Position numbers and translations under genes: made by a program. Positions 54,203 to 64,000 of a stretch of DNA of 64,000 bases are shown here, in pieces. The notes beneath the pieces are model-generated. The model saw only the letters and a list, made by a program, of their open reading frames with translations, was not told the origin of the DNA and did no database searches. This stretch comes from Liopterus haemorrhoidalis (Eukaryota > Arthropoda > Insecta > Coleoptera > Dytiscidae). Position 1 is the first letter of the stretch, and every line of letters begins with the position of its first letter. The stretch is from NCBI GenBank assembly GCA_963971575.1, contig OZ020611.1:181798535-181862534 (forward strand). The letters are read 5' to 3'.

Positions 54203-55203
54203 TAGGGTTGTAAATCGAAGGCAAAACATCGATGTTGAACATCGATGTTAACATCGGCGCTGAAACATCGATGTTGAAACAACATCGAAGGGATAACATC
54301 GATGTATCGGAAACATCGATGTTTTATTAAATATAAAAAAAAACTATTTTTTTATATTATATAGATTTTATTTAATAATATAAAGATAAAATACGAAATA
54401 AGTAACATATAATACGAAAAAAAGTAACATATAATACACAAAAAGCATTTATTAAATTTTTAAATAGATTGTGTAACAGACACATTCAAATGTCCCGCCG
54501 CTGCTTATAACCGTTTGGAACAGCTTATATAAGCCGTTCACTTTTGTAAGGACAAACTAAATCTGGTTATTTTGGTGATTTTTATAGTGTATTACTGACT
54601 TTTATAAACTTGGTTATTTTGTAAAAAGGGCTTTACAGTTCGTATTATTTTAGGTTAGTATTATATTTACAAAATATTTAAGATGTCACTATTCAAAATG
54701 AAATATAACAAACGATATTTTTTTAAATGATATATTTATAATCTGACTTTTCAAATTATTTTTCTGTAATAAGATTATTTCTATTAAATTTCACTTTATT
54801 TACCTCGTTCACTTATACAAAAAATGGCTCGACAACAAAACTCAAAGAGCAACAAGTGTTGGTTTCGTTCGTCGTTGTCATTATTTGCAAAAATTAGAAG
54901 ATTCTTCTTATTTTTTTCTTATTCTGCTAACTGCTAAGAAGAATAAAAACTAATACTATTAGTATTGTTATATTACAATAGATAGCGCTTATATTTTGTG
55001 CACTAATTTTAATAAAAATAAAAATTTTAAGATTTCAGCGCCTCTAGCGGTAGTTTCTGAATTTCAAAGTTCAAAACATCGACATCGGTAGCAGACATGT
55101 TTTATCGATACTATCGCCACCTGAACATCGATGGTAAAAACATCGATGTTTTCAGGAGAGACATCGATGTTATCGATACATCGATGTTTTTTTCCCATCC
55201 CTA
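54203..55203. mobile_element. Second CATCGATG hAT-like element, 8 bp TSD
   Basis: 1,001 bp from TAGGGTTGTAAATCGAAGGC to ATCGATGTTTTTTTCCCATC and CCTA, flanked by ATATTAAC at 54,195-54,202 and 55,204-55,211 (perfect). The same family as 52,897-54,070, with the same interior (TGGTTTCGTTCGTCG-like text, TAGCGGTAGTTTCTG). A MITE-1 copy (~54,529-54,790) is nested. Confidence 0.9.
54529..54790. mobile_element. MITE-1 copy, right end lost
   Basis: ATAAGCCGTTCACTTTTGTA, then AATCTGGTTATTTTGGTGAT and TAGTGTATTACTGAC, matches MITE-1. It most resembles the decayed copy at 26,875-27,165. Confidence 0.65.
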
Positions 55204-55489
55204 ATATTAACCCATTTAAACCTGAAACTTTTTTTGAAAAAAATAATTGTTTTTTTGTAAAAATTTAGTTAATTGTGTATAAATATGCATGAAAATTATT
55301 ATAATTTTTTTTTACTGATCAGAATAGCCAAAACATGCTGTACTTTTTAAAGGACGGTAGGACTATATACTATTATAAGAATAATAACAACCTATTTATT
55401 TAAATGCTTTATTATTCTTATAAAGCATATAAATTCCAAAATTATTTCAAAATTATTTTATAAACTCTAATATAAACTAAACTATAAAA

Positions 55490-55640
55490 TCATTTGCTTG
55501 TATGATAGTCCAAAAAACTATTTTTAGGATGTAAACCTACATTAGGTACATTTTTTACAAACAAAATTAGCTTTGTTGCTGCAAACAGCGCAACGTCTTT
55601 GGGCAAAATAAATGGATGGTCAGGGACCTCAAAGAGTTGT
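55490..55640 (-). pseudogene. piggyBac transposase C-terminal Cys-rich domain
   Basis: In one minus-strand frame RCAVCSNKANFVCKKCT is read, and after a one-base shift NVGLHPKNSFLDYHTSK and the stop at 55,490. C-x2-C ... C-x2-C ... LHP ... YH is the PGBD end-binding zinc-finger-like domain; the equivalent in the other element is at ~45,950-46,040. The rest of the transposase is replaced by the minisatellite. Confidence 0.7.
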
Positions 55641-55810
55641 GTTTGTTTTGTTTGATTCTGGATGGTCAGGGATCTCAAGGAGTTCAGAGGAACTCTGGAT
55701 GGTCAGGGACCTCAAGGAGATGTGTTTGTTTTGTTCGACGCTGAATGTTCAAGGACCTCTAGGAGTTCCGTGAAACTCTGGATGGTCAGGAACCTCAAGG
55801 AGACGGGCAA
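55612..55810. repeat. ~42 bp minisatellite, five units
   Basis: CTGGATGGTCAGGGACCTCA (variants CTGAATGTTCAAGGACCTCT, CTGGATGGTCAGGAACCTCA) followed by AGGAGTT or AGGAGAT recurs near 55,612, 55,658, 55,692, 55,738 and 55,776. Every second unit is followed by TGTGTTTGTTTTGTT. It directly abuts, and may have expanded from, piggyBac coding sequence. Confidence 0.85.
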
Positions 55811-56040
55811 AACTAACATTATGTTTTCGTTTACTCTGTTTTATTTTGCAGTTATTAAATTCTGAAGATGCCACGAGGACGTGGCAGGAGGAGGACGTCC
55901 GTGTTACAATAATAAGTTGTTTTATTTTTCAGTTATTTTGAGTAAATAAAGTTAAATAACATAAATTTCACTAATGTATCAAAAACTTCATAAATAAAAT
56001 ATGGTAGGACATAATCCTACCGTCCTTTTAAAAGGACGGT

Positions 56041-57125
56041 GGCTTTATTCATTGAATATCGTTTGCCGGTTTCAACAAAATTTAAGTTTTTGAGGTTATT
56101 AGTATATAAAAATATACAGTCTAACATAAAATGTATTTTATAATTTTAAAATTTAAGAATAATAATAAAATAAGTTTCCTAGAAGTAGCCATTGTCAATG
56201 CTCATAAAACGTAAGCGATTGAAACGCCAATAAAATATACAAAAATGACAACAATTGTTTGAAACTTGCTATAAATGATGTTTCATAAACACAGTGATCA
56301 TAACATATTACGCCATCTCAAATTATTTGTTTTTACTAATTAATTTAGCGCGATTTTTGAAAATCCTTTATATAGAACACACGTTATATAGAACATGATT
56401 TGCGAAAACTAGTCGCGAAAGGCGGCCGCGAAGCTACGAGTATTCTTTCAAAAGTTATCGAAATTAATGATTTTTAATGAGTATCCACAATTTGTTATCA
56501 CTTACTAAATACCTACAAAATCCGGAAATATGTGAAAATTCATACATCACGTCAGTTTTTTAATTCCTTTTAATATCGCATACTTGCGATCATCAGAATT
56601 TTAGTGATGCAAAATACGTTTTGAATTTATAATATTTGAAATTATGCTCAGTGAAGTGATATTTCTATTAGTATTTCGTAGATTCCCTGAAAGCAGTAGT
56701 TGGTGAAATCGATTAGAAATGCTTTCTATCAACGTTTACAATGTTTACGATAGTAAGTAAATAGTAAATATCTTTGATAACGTTTAAACAGAAATAGCAA
56801 TTTACTTAAGAAAACGTACTCGGGAACGTGATCCTTAAAGATTAACAAGATGGACTCATTTTATTTTTATTTTCTCAACTTGCTCTAATGACTATTGATT
56901 TAAATCATTATTGTATAAGATGAGACAATTAATTTTCATTTGTTTTGTGCACTGATTCAGGGAATTTCAGTTTGGAGATATAATTTGAAAACAATTGCGT
57001 AATTATATGTGACGAGAACAAAACGGTGAAGTTTTATATCAAATTTTAATTAAAATTGTTGTAGTACTTTATTAAATACGAGATTTGATCAAAATATATC
57101 GAAATTAGTTTTTCGTTCAATGTAA
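56041..57125. other. No recognisable gene; family B end at 56,505-56,572
   Basis: ACCTACAAAATCCGGAAATA, TGTGAAAATTCA and CGTCAGTTTTTT at 56,511-56,567 match the 3' end of Helentron-like family B. The rest is AT-rich, with a short CG-rich patch (GCGAAAGGCGGCCGCGAAG at ~56,414). Confidence 0.4.
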
Positions 57126-57129
57126 TACA

Positions 57130-57431
57130 ACTTTAGACTACCTTCCTTGTAGTAACATTTTCGGCGGATAGAATCCGTGGCGGACCAGCTCCGCAAAAAG
57201 TTAACTCGTGTGGATAGCGGCAGTCCAGTTCATTTGTACTTGGCCCTCCATATAAATTGCAACAGTACAGACCGACAAATTGGCCTATGTGCTTCCACTA
57301 ACGAAAGAGTTTCAAAATGCAATGCGTTGGGGGTCTATTATGTAAGCTTTCCGAAATTTTTATTTTACAGTGTATTGTCAAATGTTGGGATTTTCAACAT
57401 CTTCTATTGGTATTCTGTAAGTTATTGTTAG
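57130..57431 (+). CDS. Unassigned ORF in a GC-richer patch
   Basis: An 84-codon frame from the ATG at 57,177 (ADQLRKKLTRVDSGSPVHLY, then LALHINCNS). Base composition of 57,160-57,340 is unlike the flanks. I recognise no domain. It could be a host exon, a 5' LINE segment (the LINE relic begins just after) or chance. GTAAGC at ~57,340 could be a splice donor. Confidence 0.25.
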
Positions 57432-57437
57432 TGCACT

Positions 57438-59298
57438 TTGATCAGTGTTGTGTCGTTCTTGAAAGGAGACCTAGGAACGTATTTTTTTGAAACAAATTTC
57501 AAAAATATTATAGACAGGTTTCTCGAAGTTTATCAAAACAATTTTCCAGTTAAGAAATTAAAATCCGATGACTGTACAAACAAAATTCACTGGTTCAATA
57601 ATGAACTCAAAATTCTGAGAGACACAGTATAAAGCATAATTCATGTCCCAAATCACCAAACGAAATTAACAATTTTTTTATTAATATCCCACAAAAAATA
57701 ATTACAAATTTATCAGCAACCAACACAGACCCAATACAAATAGTAAATTCAGTTAAACATAATTTTAATGCACCCCCTTTTAACTTCCAAACAATAACGC
57801 ACTATCAAATACGAGATGCCATAAAGTCAATAAAAAACTCTAGAAGTAAAAATACCTACGAGTTAAGCATGGTCTTTGTAAAAAAAGTTACAGACGTAAT
57901 CATAGATCCCCTTTGTACACATTTTAACCAACGTCTAAATTTTAATATTTTTCCATCTGTTTTAAAATTAACAAAAACAATCCCTATTCATAAAGGAAAA
58001 GATAAGAATGATTTAAACAACTACCGGCCCATATCCCTTACACCAGTTTTCTCAAAAATTTTTGAGAAAATTTTATTCACGCTGTTATTGGAACATTTCG
58101 AGATTAACAAATTATTAAATAATAATCAGTTTGGTTTTAGAGCTGGAAGGTCTACTAGTACTGCAATTTTAGAATTCGTCCAATTTATAACAAACGGGTT
58201 TGACAAGGGACATCATAGTATTGCAACGTTCTTTGATTTATCAAAGGCATTTGACTGCTTGCTTCAAGATATTTTAATTAAAAAATTAAAATTCTATAAC
58301 ATAAGTACGAACAGCTCCAACTTCCTACAATCATATTTAACAAACAGGAAACAGTATGTATTATCTAATGAAGTTACATCTGAGGAACTCACTATCAAAT
58401 GCGGTGTGCCCCAAGGGTCTATTCTTGGGCCTCTGCTATTTTTAATTTACGTTAATGATCTACCTCTTTTTCTAGATAAAGCAAAAACCATTCTTTATGC
58501 AGATGATACAACTTTGCTAACACAGTCCTTAAAGTTTCATGAACTTACTGATAATGTCAATCGGACTATAAAATCTGCAGAAGATTGGTATACAGCCAAC
58601 GCACTAAGCCTTAATAATTCTAAAACTAAACAGCTATGTTTTTCAATGAAACTCCCTCTATCTAACGATACTGTTAAATTTATTGGAGTAACCATAGGTC
58701 CAAATCTTAACTGGGAAAACATATAGAAGAAATGGCTAATAACTTGTGTAAGACCATCTACTGCATAAGAAATTTAAAAAATAACGTTACTCGAGATGTT
58801 CTAATGACAGCATACTACGCCCTATTTCAGTCAAGAATGACATATGCATTACTGGCATGGGGTCATTCTCCACATGCGGCAAGAATATTTAGGCTGCAAA
58901 GGCGTGTTGTTAGAATTATTGGTGACATAGCATACAGGCAAGACTGTAAAAACATTTTTATAAATTTTAACATATTGACACTACCCTCACTTTATATACT
59001 ATATTGTTTAACCCACGTTCATTCTAATATAGCTGACCAAACACTTCAAACGGATGTACACAATTACAATACAAGAGGTAAAGATTTGATAAAACCTGGA
59101 TATGTGAGACTCGTGTCATCACGATACTCACTTAATTTTTATGCGACACGTTTCTACAATGTTCTTCCCCAATCTGTCAAATCTTTGCCCACCAACAAAT
59201 TTAATTCTGTATTAAAGAAAACGCTAAAAGAAAAAGTATTTTACAATTTCGAAGAATATTGTAATTGTGATTTTACATCCATTGGTTCCAATAATTAA
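57438..59298 (+). pseudogene. LINE reverse transcriptase, two breaks
   Basis: Three blocks of one protein. 57,438-57,632 is a pre-RT linker ending IHWFNNELKILRDTV. After a small deletion, 57,641-58,726 reads YRPISLTPVFSKIFEKIL (RT-0/1), NNQFGFRAGRSTSTAI (RT-2), TFFDLSKAFDC (RT-3, first catalytic Asp), GVPQGSILGPLLFLIYVNDL (RT-4), ILYADDTTLL (RT-5, catalytic YADD) and GVTIGPNLNW. A one-base frameshift at ~58,718 leads to 58,732-59,298 with SRMTYALLAWGHSP and RLQRRVVRIIG (thumb), then a Leu/Ser-rich C-terminus ending at TAA. All palm catalytic residues survive, but the frameshift and missing endonuclease make it inactive. Confidence 0.9.
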
Positions 59299-59432
59299 TA
59301 AGTTAATTTAATGATAAATGTACACTTGTATGATTCTTTCAATGTAATATGTGTTTTTATTTTTGACGTATGTAAGAAATGTATACATTTTATTAACATT
59401 AATAAATTATTATTATTATTATTGTTATTAAC
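57438..59432 (+). mobile_element. CR1/Jockey-like LINE with (ATT)n tail
   Basis: Contains the end of the ORF2 linker, the whole reverse transcriptase and C-terminal domain, a ~110 bp 3' UTR and an ATTATTATT tail at ~59,405-59,432. The 5' part (endonuclease) is missing. It is the best-preserved LINE in the window. Confidence 0.85.
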
Positions 59433-59728
59433 GTGTCCTCTTTGTAAATTTATATTGTTTTTTTTGACATTTGTACTTGTTATTTACATACGCTTGAATA
59501 TATTTGTAGATTAGTGTGATTTAAAATGTGTTTTATATATGGCATACATAATGGCATATGGCATATATAAACACAATCTCGTTTTTTACGTTAAATGTTT
59601 TTGTTATGGCGCAGTATTTTATATTTTTGAATTGTTCGATGTACTGGAAGTGGAGAAGAGGCAGCTCTGTAATTTAATGAAGATATCAATTTTTAAGTAA
59701 TTGTTTCTGTATTATTTAACTTATTAGT
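59433..59728. other. No recognisable gene
   Basis: AT-rich; may include decayed upstream RTE-like LINE sequence. Confidence 0.3.
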
Positions 59729-59943
59729 CACGAGGCCTTCGGTTCTTTACGTAACATCTATATGGAGCTGCCGAGATTTACAGCTTAAGTCGAAGATAAT
59801 GAGGTACAAGGTAATTTATTCCCTGTACTTCTCTACAGCAGTGAATTATGGTATCTCTATAGACAGCATATAAAAACTCTAGAAAGAGATTTAGGATGAT
59901 ATTGAGAGTCAAAAGGTAAGATTATGTGCCTAATAAAACAAAA

Positions 59944-61912
59944 AAAAAGCTCATAAAAAATGGAAAACTTACAAAAATATACATAATCGACTGACATTTG
60001 AATTTTTAAGAAGTAGAGTAAAAAAACAAATGAAATTATATCATAAAAATTATGTTAATAACGCAGAATTAAACTTGCAAAATAATATTAAGGAATTTTG
60101 GATTTATGCTAAAATTTAAAAAAAAAAAATGGTTTACCTAAAAAATCTCAGATACGTTAGCTCAAATATTTGTAATTTATTTGCCGATTTTTTTCAGTCA
60201 TTGTTTACTAAACCAGATTCAGTAACAGACGGCAATATTAACTCTGTCCAGGCATTCCCAGCAAATACGATACTTAACATTGGTGCTCTACACTTGTCTA
60301 AGACAGATATTAAGCAAAAATTACTGAATCTTGACACTACCAAGGATTCAGGACTAGATAACTTTCATCCTATATTTATAAAAACTTGTGCTTTCTATTT
60401 GTTTAAACCACTTCACATCATATTTAATAAATCATTGCAAAGCGGCGTATTTCTTGACAAGTGAAAACAATCTTACATAACACCAATTTTTAAATCTGGG
60501 GATATTAGTGAAATTGCAAACTATCGATCAATATCAAAATTAACTATATTCGCTAAAATGTTTGAAGCACTTATAGTAAAGATTACTGCAGATTCTGAGC
60601 AACATGATTTCTGTAAAGGTAAATGAGTTTTAACAAATTTAGTACCTCTCACTCAGTTTTTAGCTCAAAATATGGTTAGTGTGAAACAAATAGATGTAAT
60701 TTACACTGATTACGCTAAAGCGTTTGATCGTGTTAGTCATGCAATATTATTTAAAAACCTATTGGAACTAGGTTTTCATAGCAAGCTCCTAAGATTTCAT
60801 ATATTAGTAATAGGTCGCAAGTAATTACAATAAAATGATAAAAATCTCGTGAAGATCCGATAACATCGGGGGTGCCGCAAGGAAGCCATCTAGGACCAAT
60901 TTTGTTTAATATATATGTAAATGACAATATATCTAAATATATTAAAAATAGTTCATTATATTTATTTGCCGATGACTTAAAAATTGTAAGACCTATTGTC
61001 ACCCCGAATGATTGTTATAAACGGGAAGATATTGATAATTATTTCATTATTGTAAATTAAATAATTTAAGTTTAAATATTAATAAACGTAGCTGTATAAG
61101 TTTTACTGGAAAAAGATCTCAATTTTCTTATAACTACTCTATTAATGAGAGTCACTAGAGAGAAAATCAGTAGTGCGTGATCTAGGTGTAATACTTGATA
61201 GTAAGTTATCGTTTAATAATCACATCGATTACATAACGAAAAAATCTTATAAAATGCTTGGCCTACCAAAACGTACTTCTAAATATTCTATAACCCCAAA
61301 TTCATACAAAATCTTGTTTGATACTCTAGTCAGACCTCACTTGGAATATGTGTCATTAATTTGCAACCTCAATTATCAGATAAATATTTTACAACTTGAA
61401 AAAATTCAAAGAAAATTTACTAAAATTGTTTATTTTAGATTGAATATGCCTACTGATACATATTCAAATAGGCTAACTGCATTAAATATGGTTACTTTAG
61501 AATCTAGAAGGAAAATTACTGATCAGATCTTTCTGTATAAAGTGCTAAATAACGACATTGTTTCTACTGAAATAATCAAGTAGATACATCAGATTTTTAG
61601 TTCCATCAAAGAACCTAAGATTTAAAACATTATTTTTTGTTTATCTACAACGCTCATCTGAACAGAATTTTAAACTCATACAACAAATATTATTCAAATG
61701 TTGATATATTTAATATAAATGAAAGGCAACTAAGAATAAAATTATTAAACTCATTGAATTAAAACTTATTGAATTATACTATTAAGCAAATATTATGTAA
61801 ATCTATGTAATTATATATTAATTATGTTCTTGTGTATATTGGCTGTAAACAGTGGAAACCTATACTGGCTTTTGTGCTGTTGGTTCTCCTTAAATAAAAT
61901 AAAATAAAATAC
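59944..61912 (+). mobile_element. Jockey-like LINE nested in the RTE-like LINE
   Basis: A decayed, 5'-truncated LINE inserted between PNK and TEIL codons of the host ORF. Readable: KKWKTYKNIHNRL-like linker, FWIYAKI, TTKDSGLDNFHPIF (60,340-60,375), ANYRSISKL, DVIYTDYAKAFDRVSHAIL (first catalytic Asp), VPQGSHLGPILFNIYVNDN (60,872), LYLFADDLKI (FADD active site), then VRDLGVILDSKLSFNNHIDY (61,171), VRPHLEYVS and the thumb to 61,583. The 3' end is TTGGTTCTCCTTAAATAAAA with an AAATA repeat to 61,912. More than six stops and frameshifts. Confidence 0.85.
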
Positions 61913-62020
61913 AGAAATTTTGGCTAAAGCTGATATCGTCAATTTGAGGCCATGCTGCACCAAATTCAGTTGCGATGGGTTAGACACGTCATAAGAGTGC
62001 CAAATACTAGATTACCTAAA

Positions 62021-62718
62021 CAGTGGTTCCCAACCTATTTTCACCGGCGGACCACATTTCCAAATCACATTAGAGTTGCGGACCACCACCACGTATTATT
62101 TAGATTTAGATTAGTGACTTAAATTAAAATCTGTAAATATTCGCTACTAAAGGAATAGTCATATATTCAAGTATAAAAATTGGTATTCACTAAAACATAA
62201 CAAGGAAAATGTAACAAGAAAAAACAGTCACAGTGTCTAAAAATAAAGTTTATGGAAAGAAAAGAATGTATTGGCGTAGAAATAAGAATTAAATTATTTT
62301 TTATGTTGTTTATTCGTAACAACAATTTACAATACATTCAGTGGGAGCCTTGTGCTTGCATATCGCTTACCAGTTTTTCAATATTAGGTGTTAAAGATAT
62401 TAAAGCACATCTAAACGGTTTCTATGCTTCGTCTTAATGGCATTAAGCGCAGAAAATGCAGTTTCACACATGTATGTTCAAAGCAAAGGAAAGGATTTTA
62501 AGTGTTTTTTTCGATCAGTGCTGAATATTCTTCCCGAATTATAATCCGAAAACTAAATCAAAAGTTACTAGTTTCAAAACTGGTACTGATCGTGTACAAT
62601 AACATTTGCAATTTTTTTTCAAAGTGGTTTTCAACCACTGACGGAACAAATCGTTTATTGCTGCCGAAGTCGCGGACCACCTGAAAACATACCGCAGACC
62701 ACGGGTTGGGAAACACTG
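62021..62718 (-). mobile_element. hAT element nested in the RTE-like LINE
   Basis: 698 bp from CAGTGGTTCCCAACC to the complement GGTTGGGAAACACTG, with ACCTAAA repeated at 62,014-62,020 and 62,719-62,725 as target duplication (7 of the expected 8 bp clearly match). GCGGACCAC recurs near both ends. It contains the 3' end of a transposase gene on the minus strand. Confidence 0.88.
62338..62480 (-). pseudogene. hAT transposase C-terminal tip
   Basis: The minus strand reads CETAFSALNAIKTKHRNRLD. After a one-base shift it continues LTPNIEKLVSDMQAQGSH and a stop at 62,338-62,340. This is the 'CE--FS-L--IKTK-RNRL ... Q--SH' dimerisation end of SCAND3/ZBED-type hAT transposases. Everything upstream is deleted. 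Confidence 0.85.
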
Positions 62719-63090
62719 ACCTAAAAGATTACTGTACTAAGAGTTGTAAGGAGACTGCAAAGGTGTAGGAGCGCCTAAACAATGCTACAAAGACCATCTA
62801 AAAAAATAACCTCAAGTTATATCAGTTGATCTGCCCAGACTGGGAAGCGAAACTCCTATGTCGAAGTATATGGTGCAATCTATTATCAAACGGAATACAG
62901 CAGTACGAACGGACACGTACAGATTGTGCTACACTAGTACGCAAATCCAGTCACTCTTGCCTGGTTCTGTAATTATCCCTGCGCTATTAGTAGCAAAATG
63001 TTCGCATCCAGAATTGGCCTCTTTATTCATAAACAAGCCCACCAGATAATAGCACAAAACCTGCCACGGTTTTCGCTTTATTTATTTTTT

Positions 63091-64000
63091 TTTCGACACC
63101 GTACGACCCTTAGAATGCAATACAGGGCAAATGGAGTAGTTCTTTTTCATACCCTCGAATGGGTTCTTCCAAAAACACTATACATTTCTTACTTGGCGAG
63201 GTTGTCAACTGTAAAACGCGTTGATCGTTGAAAATACTCCACCATACTTTCTCCATTTAATTTGAATAAATTATCAACAAAATAATATTAAACTACACAT
63301 AATATTGTGAGTTCATTGAAATATTTGACACTTTTACAACATTTGGCAACACCGCTTCCATTTCTCATAAGAGCAATACTGCATTCTAACGTTTGAACAA
63401 ACTATAGTCAAAATTATTTTATAAAATAATTTTATAAAAAAAGTCTTGATATTATTTTTTACCAGTATTCAAGATCCTTACATGAAAAATGAAAATATAA
63501 TAAAGTCTGTTTAGAAATCATCATGTTCAAATTACTGAAAAGTAGATATCAGATCTTAAACACATTTTAAAAGGGTTTAAAATACAGGTCAGTTTAATTA
63601 AGCAAAGTGAAATTTCTTATATTTTATTACATATTTTATTTTCGATGTCAGTATTTTTAATAATATTATTAAAGGTTTACGAGTTTAAAATATGCATTAA
63701 GCAATTTTTTGAACGTTAACCTCAACGTCGCCAGACTATTTGTCTGAAACGGTTTACGTCTTAACTATAAAATAAAGAAAATATCTGATTGCACATTGGA
63801 TACAAGTTAATGGGAAAATAAAACTTTCCTCCTATTTACGATTCTACCCTTTTTCTAAGTTACTTGGTCCGTCAGCCTAGTCTGCAGGCTGTAACCACCG
63901 CAATCTCTACACATAACTTCTCCACACCGCTTCCACCAGCAACTCCGACCGACAATCTTATAGCTTTTCCGCCTTATGGCACGCTGTTTACAATTATTTG
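63091..64000. other. No recognisable gene
   Basis: AT-rich. The last ~120 bp is GC-richer (CTCCACACCGCTTCCACCAG) and runs off the window, so it could be part of a feature beyond the edge. Confidence 0.3.

Larger units (their letters stand above)
55207..56040 (-). mobile_element. Second piggyBac-type relic with palindromic motif
   Basis: The left end is TTAACCCATTTAAACCTGAA (TTAA at 55,207-55,210, then CCC). The minus strand carries a piggyBac C-terminus. CCGTCCTTTTAAAAGGACGG at ~56,018-56,037 is a perfect 20 bp palindrome, and the half TTTTAAAGGACGGTAGGA recurs at ~55,346. The right terminal repeat was not found, so the element is truncated. Confidence 0.6.
59729..63090 (+). pseudogene. RTE-like LINE ORF relic with two nested insertions
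   Basis: Three pieces of one ORF. Piece 1 (59,729-59,943): EAFGSLRNIYM, then VLLYSSELWYLYRQHIKTLE ('LLYGSETW' block after the RT) and DYVPNK. Piece 2 (61,913-62,020): TEILAKADI, then QLRWVRHVIRVPNTRLPK ('LRWVGHV-RM-D-RLPK'). Piece 3 (62,719-63,080): GVGAPKQCYKDHLKK, DWEAKLLCRSIW, QQYERTRTDCATLVRK and a Cys-poor remnant of the final zinc-finger-like tail (FASRIGLFIHK). Order and phase agree across both insertions; stops and frameshifts are many. This ORF type is often annotated as 'craniofacial development protein 2-like' in insects; that label is misleading. Confidence 0.8.

Noticed and set aside
57438..59298. Functional reverse transcriptase gene
   Set aside because: A deletion near 57,635, a frameshift near 58,718 and the missing endonuclease show a dead LINE copy.

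Overview
The window looks like AT-rich insect genomic DNA, most like a beetle or a similarly transposon-rich insect; that placement is an inference from element content. It holds mariner, piggyBac, hAT, Harbinger, Helitron/Helentron-like and Penelope-like elements, several non-LTR retrotransposons and tRNA-derived SINEs. I recognise no intact host gene. Three GC-richer patches (near 22.7-23.0, 24.06-24.33 and 57.13-57.43 kb) are the only places that look different. Almost every long reading frame is a transposon relic.

Layout. 0-6 kb: a hAT/ZMYM-like relic, a degenerate 1.26 kb mariner, a non-autonomous hAT sitting in one half of a tandem duplication (the other half is an empty site), and several hairpin elements. 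6.2-9.6 kb: a 3.4 kb foldback element with ~1.2 kb inverted arms around a 176-residue reading frame of unknown function. 10.9-15.5 kb: a Helentron-like element, a Penelope-type repeat with a hammerhead-ribozyme-like core, a minisatellite and a GIY-YIG tail. 15.8-20.0 kb: about 27 units of a ~163 bp tandem repeat, each with an exon-like core between splice-acceptor-like and donor-like motifs. 20-25 kb: an internally deleted mariner, more Helentron-like elements with SINE insertions, and a Penelope-like element split by another insertion. 26-38 kb: copies of a TA-flanked MITE, a LINE RNase H region split by a SINE with a 12 bp target duplication, a CR1/Jockey-like LINE tail, a two-ORF Harbinger derivative, a Helitron-like 3' end beside a ~122 bp tandem array, and a hAT relic. 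38-50 kb: Helentron-like elements, one a head-to-tail pair inside a mariner, and a 3.0 kb piggyBac carrying a triplicated ~465 bp MITE and repeated 16 bp palindromes. 50-56 kb: a LINE RT/RNase H relic split by a nearly intact mariner, two hAT-like elements with perfect 8 bp target duplications, and a second piggyBac relic. 57-63 kb: a CR1/Jockey-like LINE with a readable reverse transcriptase, then an RTE-like LINE interrupted by another LINE and by a hAT.

The genes do not form an operon or pathway. The organisation is nested insertion, and target duplications plus interrupted reading frames give a relative order of events at many sites. The observations I would follow up first are the hammerhead-like motif (12,089-12,140), the exon-like tandem array, the shared Helentron-like architecture of two repeat families, the large foldback with its unknown reading frame, and the subterminal palindromes of the two piggyBac relics. 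All family assignments come from motif recognition by eye; no database search was run.
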